Shown: piece by piece, positions 58,158 to 64,000 of the stretch
Numbering within the stretch: the first letter of the stretch is position 1
Layout: every line of letters starts with the position of its first letter
Assembly (NCBI GenBank): GCA_946894095.1
Contig: OX335644.1
Span: 7,979,595-8,043,594, forward strand
Direction: 5' to 3'
DNA: 64,000 bases
From: Incurvaria masculella
Taxonomy: Eukaryota; Arthropoda; Insecta; Lepidoptera; Incurvariidae
The notes under the pieces: model-generated
The model's input: the letters and a program-made list of their open reading frames with translations, nothing else
Databases searched by the model: none
What the model was told of the DNA's origin: nothing
Program-made: the position numbers and the translations under genes

Positions 58158-58700
58158 TTAAGGCGGCCAAACCCGGCGGGCCTAACTCATTTGCGGGCAC
58201 GGTACAAAACCGTGCTGTTGCGCTCTGGGATCTTCTCTGTTTCGAAGAATAAGACAGGTTCCGTGATGAGGAAGATGCAACATGTCCACAAAAAAGACAA
58301 TGTGCATAGTGTATGATTTGGTAAGATTTACGAAAATTTTAATTTCAAAACGACTTATAGCTAAAAGTAAACCACGACCGCTGTAGTCAAAAATCTAACA
58401 AAAACCAAATAGATTATAAATCTTGATTAAATAAGCTATGTCTGATGACTAATCTTTTTAAGATGTTCTTACTTTATCATTGCGTAATCCACCTCCAAAG
58501 TTATTGTATAAATCGCGTAAAAAATTCAAACTTTCGGACCTTATAATTTAGAAACCAAACACAATTTTACAATGCCAATGGTCATCAGACATCTAGTTCG
58601 ATCAAATAAAGCTATTTTGAGCAAAATCTCTGACAAGAAATATGGGCGTGATCTTCTTTCCCCTTTTGTATGAGGAAATGAGCGGGATGGGCCACCTTAA
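58158..58700 (-). mobile_element. TTAA MITE family 1, copy 5 (reverse)
   Basis: TTAAGGCGGCCAAACCCGGC at the left and GGATGGGCCACCTTAA at the right. It is full length and reverse relative to copies 1, 3 and 4. Confidence 0.88.
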
Positions 58701-58838
58701 ATGGGAACATTGTTCACAAGTTCCTTACAAAATATCTTTATAATTAGTACCTACCGTAATTGGAATTTGCAACTTGCAGCATTGCTAAGGTGCAATTGCT
58801 GAGTAGGTAATTCAGTGAAATTTCTGGTCTAACTCATT

Positions 58839-58885
58839 TTTAACCGACTTAAAAAAAAGGAGGTTCTCAATTCGTCGGTTTTTTT
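58839..58885. mobile_element. Fragment of the AACCGACTT MITE family
   Basis: TTTTTAACCGACTTAAAAAA followed by GGAGGTTCTCAATTCGTCGG matches one end of the element at 7949-8129. Confidence 0.5.
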
Positions 58886-59005
58886 TTTAGCAATTACATT
58901 GCAAATTCATTCGACTATAAACATATTGCTACATTATTTATTCTAAGTGATAACAATCACTTGCAAGCGTGTCGTACACCTGAACCACCTTATTACAACC
59001 TGCTT

Positions 59006-59248
59006 TTAAGGTGGGCCTACCTGTTCAACTCCCCATACGAACGTGGAAAGGTCATGTCCATATTTCTTATTTTTTCGTAAATCTTACCAAATCAAACACT
59101 ATGCGCATTGTATGATTTGTTGACATGTTGCATCCTCCTCATCATGGAGCCTGGCTTTTTCTTTGAAACGGAGAAGGTCCCAGAGAGCAATAGCATGGTT
59201 TTGTACCGTGCCCGAATGAGTTAGTCCCGCCGGGAAGGGCCACCTTAA
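59006..59248 (+). mobile_element. TTAA MITE family 1, internally deleted copy
   Basis: It starts TTAAGGTGGGCCTACCTGTT, holds CATATTTCTTATTTTTTCGTAAATCTTACC as a junction of distant family 1 parts, and ends GGGCCACCTTAA. At 243 bp it lacks about 300 bp of the centre. Confidence 0.82.
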
Positions 59249-59689
59249 TGCACATTTCTAATGGGTAATGCAATGCACTGCAGGATAGCACGGTGGCGGC
59301 TACAGCTACGACAGCGAGGTGCATCCTACACCTACGTGTTCTTACACTTACATAGTACCACGGGTATTGGTGGTGGTGTGCTGAGCGGTAGACGTCAGCT
59401 GTGGCGACTGATCGAAGAGCTGCGTGTTGCTTCAGTAGGGTTCACCATTGTAGCGAGATGTAATATCGGGGTGCGAAGGACGTGTGCTTCGGTTGAAGAT
59501 CGTATATTCACTAAATATAGATGGGCGCGGGTCGAAGCTCCCATGTAACTGAGCGGTATGCTATTGAAGCATGCCAGCTATATTGAAATACTAGCTGTCC
59601 ATGCAGCTCCACCCGCGTTTTCAGTTAACAGTCAGTTTCTCCTGACTTAATTCCACTACTCACCCCTCAGGTGGTTTATTTTTTTATTT
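59249..59689. other. Unassigned stretch
   Basis: GC-richer than its surroundings with a 95-codon open frame on the plus strand (59261-59548). No family is recognised and no splice or codon evidence supports a gene. Confidence 0.3.
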
Positions 59690-60125
59690 CTTTGATGAAC
59701 GAGCAGCCCAAGCTGATGCGTTCATGTCTAAGTTCACTGGTGCTTTTTTGTTATTACGGTTACTTTAGTTTAATGTTTTTAGGTGTTTGTCAAGCCTGTT
59801 TTAAAGGAATTGGTGGTGGGTGATTGAACAACTTCTTCAGGCAGTTAATTCCACATTTCGACAGGAAGTGTTACCTCGGGTTTGTTGGGCTGACAGTGGC
59901 TTTGAGCTTTAGGTTATGACCTCGGAGATGACTATTTGTGTTTCTAGTGAAGAGGTTCTAAAGTTCTGGACAGTCGTAATGCTAGTTGAGCCTATAGTTA
60001 CCGGAAAAAAATAAGTTATGTGTAGGCACAAACCGCATCGAAATCGGATGAGCAGCTCACTAGTTTTATGTTTAAATACAGATGGAAGATGTTGGATTTT
60101 ATTAGTAGTAGAGACTTGTAGATAC
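59690..60125 (-). pseudogene. LINE 3' fragment
   Basis: CAGCCCAAGCTGATGCGTTC, then CAGGCAGTTAATTCCACATT and GAGCTTTAGGTTATGACCTC align with the same positions of the LINE at 30140-30420 on the minus strand, with an unrelated insert at about 59985-60075. Confidence 0.65.
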
Positions 60126-61039
60126 AAACAGCTCTTTACCCATTAAAGATACATGAAAAACAGTCAATGTTCCTCAATTTCTGCCGTATTTACTTTTGAA
60201 CACCCAAAATATTCTTACTTGCAAACTCAGATCCAAGCGAGACCAAAGACATCCATCAGTCCATTTCTGACTTAGAGCACACCGAATGCTACCGATGCTA
60301 CCGAAGAAAAAGACCTTAATAATTTAGTTTTTATCGGGAGGAAGAAAGTAAACTCAGACTGATACATTTTAGTTGGCCTATCACCCACATATCTAAACGT
60401 GAGTCCACAAGGATTTCACATTAACTTAAAACTCAAGAGTAACTAAGGCCGGTCAGGAACTTAGTCAAATTGTGACGTGTCACAATCTCTAGCGATGCTT
60501 AAAGTAAAAACCGTTGTGGTACTCCAGCGGCAGGATACAGCCAGTGCTAGACTGAGTAAATTTCAATTAAATATCAAAAGTTAACATGTCAAAAAAGTCA
60601 AATTTGGACATCTAGGGAAGGAAAATAAATTTAACTATTACATTTACAGTTTATTAAGAATGTAAAAATAAAAAAATCCCCTTCTGCCTATATTAATATG
60701 TATAAAGGTACAATGTTTAGTGAAGAGGCTGTCCCAAAGTAAATTCCAATTGAGATTAAAATTATTTTCTATTACCAGCTCTAGCGATGCAATGTATAAT
60801 GCATTTCTGCATATCTAAAGTTTTGCTTAGCTTTGAGATATTTGACTCATAAAATTTTCTATTTATCGACTTACTAGATTCAAATACATTATTGTTGTCT
60901 TAATAATTTATAATCACATATTTTCATGACATAATAGAAAATGTTTCGATATTGTTATTTTGACAATGGGATTGGAGTAAATGGGAAACTCAGGAACTTC
61001 TTTCTCTTTCCAGTGTATGACATGAAAATAGATGACTGT
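60126..61039. other. Intergenic, nothing recognised
   Basis: No gene or repeat is recognised. Confidence 0.35.
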
Positions 61040-61160
61040 ACAGTCATTACAAAAAACAATTTACAAAAGAAAGTACAGTGCAATAAAATCATAATAAGTG
61101 GGGCGCAAAGGCGGGCTTATCCCTCGAAGAGATTTCTTCCAGTCGACCTTTGGGTGGACA
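61040..61160 (-). mobile_element. LINE 3' tail fragment
   Basis: CAATTTACAAAAGAAAGTAC, AAGTGGGGCGCAAAGGCGGG and TTCTTCCAGTCGACCTTTGG repeat the block at 23640-23705 and extend it. Confidence 0.5.
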
Positions 61161-61614
61161 CATTTGTCGAAGGAAACATTAATATCTGCGAATATTGGTG
61201 CTTCCTTTATGAAGATATTATTTCTAAACACCACATTGCTAAAAAGATAGGCACAGTGTACCACAAAGAACCATAATACATACATAAATATTTCGTTCTA
61301 AAATTGTGTAACAACGTGAAAAAGAGCCATATTCGAGATCTCTTTCCGTCATATAGACTTGATGAGCTAGACGTGAAAGATTGAGAGAGATTTTTTTCTT
61401 ACATCTTCTTTACACCTGAGGAAACCATTGAAATAAGAAGCAAATATAATCACCTAATTTGACTATGAAAAATATATTTTTCGTTGCTGTATATAACTTG
61501 AATCAAGGTTCTTAAATATTGATTTGTAGTGATCAGTTTATGCTCCTTTGAGTAGCCTATTTACTTTTATTGGAAATAAAGTATAAAGTAACAATATACA
61601 TACGGCCATAGAGG

Positions 61615-61980
61615 CTATATATATAAAGCTTATCAAGTGTGGAGTCCATATTTTCTAAAAGATATTAATGTATTAGAAAGAGTTCAGAGATGGGCACTAA
61701 AATGCTATCTGCACTCAAGAACAATTTCTTATAAAATTCGACTTTGGGCACTAGGGTTAAGAACTTTGCAAGAGCGTAGAGAAAGAGATATCATAGAGAC
61801 CTTTAAGATTTCTAATAGCCACTATAACATACCTAAGCTACAGGAAATGTAAACACCAAACAAAAACACCAACCTCTGTAGCCATTAAATGAAACTATCC
61901 TGTACCTCCGCCAAGCTAAACCGAAATCAGTTTACAGACTCGAAGAGTATATAAACAAAATAAACTTCAAGTGTTGTGAT
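61615..61980 (+). pseudogene. LINE reverse-transcriptase C-terminal fragment
   Basis: Plus-strand frame VWSPYFLKDINVLERVQRW, RLWALGLRTLQERRERD and IIETFKISNSHYNIPKLQEM is the same protein region as in the LINE at 30111-31765, more diverged. It continues weakly to about 61980. Confidence 0.75.
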
Positions 61981-62336
61981 AGACGCATCAGGTAGAGCTG
62001 CCAGTCTATCAAAATAATAAAAAGTCTAGTGAAATAATAGTAATTGGGGAAAGATTATTTTCATGTTAACTTCAATACATTTTTGTAGCATCTAATACAT
62101 ATATTTTAGTCTTCACAAGTTATTAAAAACAATAAAAAACCATGGACAACTTTTTGACTGCTAAATTCACTCTTTACTGAAATATCCCTGTGTTAATTAC
62201 CACAATACTGTCATAACAATTACATAAATCAAGAGCAACAAGTGTGTTGAATGTGAGGCCACGCTCCCACCCAGTACTAAAAAATAATAAACCATAAAGT
62301 TGACGGCTGATGGATACCATTAATGGTGAACAAAAC

Positions 62337-62552
62337 GCCCTCGGGGTCTATTCATGGAAGCGAACAGGAGAAGTTCTCATGTTCGCTTCTGCCGAGTTTG
62401 GCAGAACCGAACATGAGAACTTCTTGCTTTCGCTTTCATGAGTAGACCCGGAGGGTCCAGGAGAAGTTCTCATGTTCGCTTCTGCCGAGTTTGACAGAAC
62501 CGATCATTAGAACTTCTCGCTTTCGCTTTCATGAGTAGACCCGGAGGGTCAT
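62337..62552. repeat. Hairpin MITE with a 93-bp tandem repeat of its 3' part
   Basis: The left end CGGGGTCTATTCATGGAAGC is inverted relative to GCTTTCATGAGTAGACCCGG. Inside, AAGTTCTCATGTTCG pairs with CGAACATGAGAACTT across GCCGAGTTTGGC. The segment from 62365 repeats from 62458 (period 93). Its ends resemble the small MITEs at 50312 and 51576. Confidence 0.75.
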
Positions 62553-62848
62553 GTCCAATGTCAGTTCCCAATAATGTAGAAAACTGAGTTGTTTGAATAA
62601 CTAACTAACTAAAATCCATATTCATTTTGTTTTTATGGTATCTGGCATCTTCTTTAGATACGATTTATGCTGAGTTGCCTAAACCCCGCTTGTTTAACAG
62701 CAGTTTGCTTTCACACTTTCTTTTATTATAACACTTTTTGCTATCCCTACCAACAAAGTCACAAATTCTCATATGATATATAATATAATATTATCTAGCT
62801 GAAGAGTTTTAGATGTGCCGTGCTGATCACATGTATGGTTTGTGAAGA

Positions 62849-63596
62849 TCATTCAATCCACTCGTCTACGTTTGGAGAATTCTCCAAGATGTCGTTCGAC
62901 TCACTGTGGAAAAATATAAATGTAATATAAAATATAAGGTTTTTTCTTTTTCGAAAGTGCAAAGTTGATCGTGCGTCTAACTACAGAGATATATAATAAA
63001 TACATGCTCTTAAATTACAAGTGATATGTACCTGAACATGTGTACAGGTTTATCTCTACACATGTACTTGACAAAATTAAATAATGATTATGTGAATTCT
63101 TTGATGTGGTAAGTTTTAGGGTGGCGTTAGAACAAACAAGTAAATGTTCATTCTATCTCCACTTTATCAATTTCTCTATCTTTGTTCGCAGAGATTCTAC
63201 GGAATGTCCCAAGAATGCTCGGTCGCTTGATGTAAACAGCACACAAGCTCGCTAGTGCTTCTATCAGTGTTTTGACTTGCACGCTCCTTGGAGATATGTC
63301 TTCAAAGTGGACTGGGTTAGGTTAGGTTAGGTTAGGTAAGGTGTCATGTGACCAACGACTTCGCTCAGCTCAGTGCTAGCAGTCAGTGCGTCGCCTCACC
63401 TGTCGAGCGAGGGATCGTTGCTGAACATCTCGGTGGGCACGGTCGGGGGCGCGCGCTCTGGCAGCAGCTCCAGGAAGGACTGCCGCGACTGCAAGTGGCG
63501 CTCCACCTCCTCCGGCGTCATGTGGCCGTCGCCGGCGCCCGCGCCCGCCGCGCCCAGCCCCAGCGGCGTCGCCTTCAGTACCGCCGCGCCGCCAGC
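62849..63596 (-). CDS. Last two coding exons of an unrecognised gene
   Basis: Exon 63400..63596 begins after CAG and ends AG at GTGAGG; exon 62849..62903 begins after CAG and ends in TGA. The split codon AG+T gives Ser. The first exon codes a Gly/Ala-rich stretch, then HMTPEEVERHLQSRQSFLEL and MFSNDPSLD; the second codes SESNDILENSPNVDEWIE and stop. The GC-rich third positions of the first exon and the good splice sites support a real gene. I do not recognise the protein; the acidic C-terminus ending DEWIE may be a useful search handle. The remaining exons lie right of the window or upstream of 63597. Confidence 0.7.
63314..63338 (+). repeat. Interstitial TTAGG repeats
   Basis: About four and a half GGTTA units (TTAGG, the insect telomere motif) in the intron of the right-edge gene, ending in a GTAAGG variant. 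A (CCTAA)3 run is at 42708-42722. Confidence 0.7.
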
Positions 63597-64000
63597 CTGC
63601 TACGGGCAAGTAGTAACGCTCAGTGCTACTTGTGGACCATTGAGACTCGGACGCAACGACAAGTGGGTTTTAGGGTGATGTCTGGCGAACACTATGCTTA
63701 ACTCAATATACTTGCACCTACATACATACACACCATCGATGTAGGCAAAGATGATGTACAAACGGCATTGGCTTAACCGCCGCACGTATGACTTTGACCC
63801 ACATACGTTTTATTTGTAAATGCTATTGGCTATTGTGGCGTTGAGGCTTATGCGCTATGTACTTGTGACATTAAATTATTTAAGATAATTTCTGCCTACA
63901 ATACTTCCTAAATTAATTAAGGCTTGGCTATAAATTGGCATGTAAACAATTGTGAATGCCTTCCTTCAGTATGGGAAAGTATACTATGTGGGTGATGAGA
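63597..64000. other. Right edge, intron or flank
   Basis: Presumed intron of the minus-strand gene. No further exon is recognised. Confidence 0.35.

Noticed and set aside
59261..59548. 95-codon ORF after a MITE
   Set aside because: No recognised family, no splice context, and it begins at the edge of repeat sequence.
63314..63338. Telomere or chromosome end
   Set aside because: Only about four TTAGG units, inside an intron between two coding exons; an interstitial short repeat.
1..64000. CRISPR arrays, bacterial operons, endogenous virus genes
   Set aside because: No regularly spaced direct repeats with unique spacers, no prokaryotic gene organisation, and no retroviral gag, protease, integrase or envelope motifs were seen; all reverse-transcriptase pieces are LINE type.

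Overview
This is a piece of an insect nuclear genome, almost certainly a moth or butterfly. It has split genes with GT/AG introns, AT-rich intergenic DNA, a very high density of MITEs, tRNA-headed SINEs and broken LINEs, short TTAGG runs, and orthologues of conserved animal cell-biology genes. I found no bacterial, viral or CRISPR features. The order call rests on recognising the repeat types and on the proteins, not on a search.

Seven cellular genes can be reconstructed by splicing. Left to right: the 3' part of a trypsin-like serine protease (+, 463-3609, 5' exons outside the window); a class II phosphatidylinositol transfer protein, the rdgB-beta/PITPNC1 orthologue (-, 9373-16523, eight coding exons including one of 8 nt); TRAPPC13 (+, 18796-20004, one exon); Derlin-2 (+, 25026-33260, five exons); the mitochondrial PP2C-type phosphatase PPTC7 (-, 36347-49991, five exons); AP-2 alpha adaptin (+, 52169-54955, one 2.8-kb exon); and the last two coding exons of an unrecognised gene (-, 62849-63596). 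For the five complete genes the reading frame is unbroken from ATG to stop across every proposed junction, which is the main internal support. rdgB-beta/TRAPPC13 and PPTC7/AP-2 alpha are divergent pairs; Derlin-2/PPTC7 is convergent. TRAPPC13, AP-2 alpha and Derlin-2 all act in membrane traffic or ER quality control, but nothing suggests co-regulation.

Most of the rest is mobile DNA. A nearly complete mariner sits in an rdgB-beta intron. A 4.33-kb DNA transposon with perfect 30-bp terminal inverted repeats, subterminal tandem repeats and a split two-ORF gene sits in PPTC7 intron 1. Two MITE families inserted at TTAA occur in six and three copies; one copy is nested in a LINE and shows the TTAA target duplication directly. 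There are several LINE 3' fragments and about a dozen tRNA-headed SINE pieces. The window also holds several perfect short-loop inverted duplications, a decayed tandem duplication of a protease exon, and a tetranucleotide array.

The most unusual items are the 4.33-kb transposon, the 8-nt microexon, the short-loop perfect palindromes, the repeated protease exon, and a Derlin-2 tail without the expected p97-binding motif.
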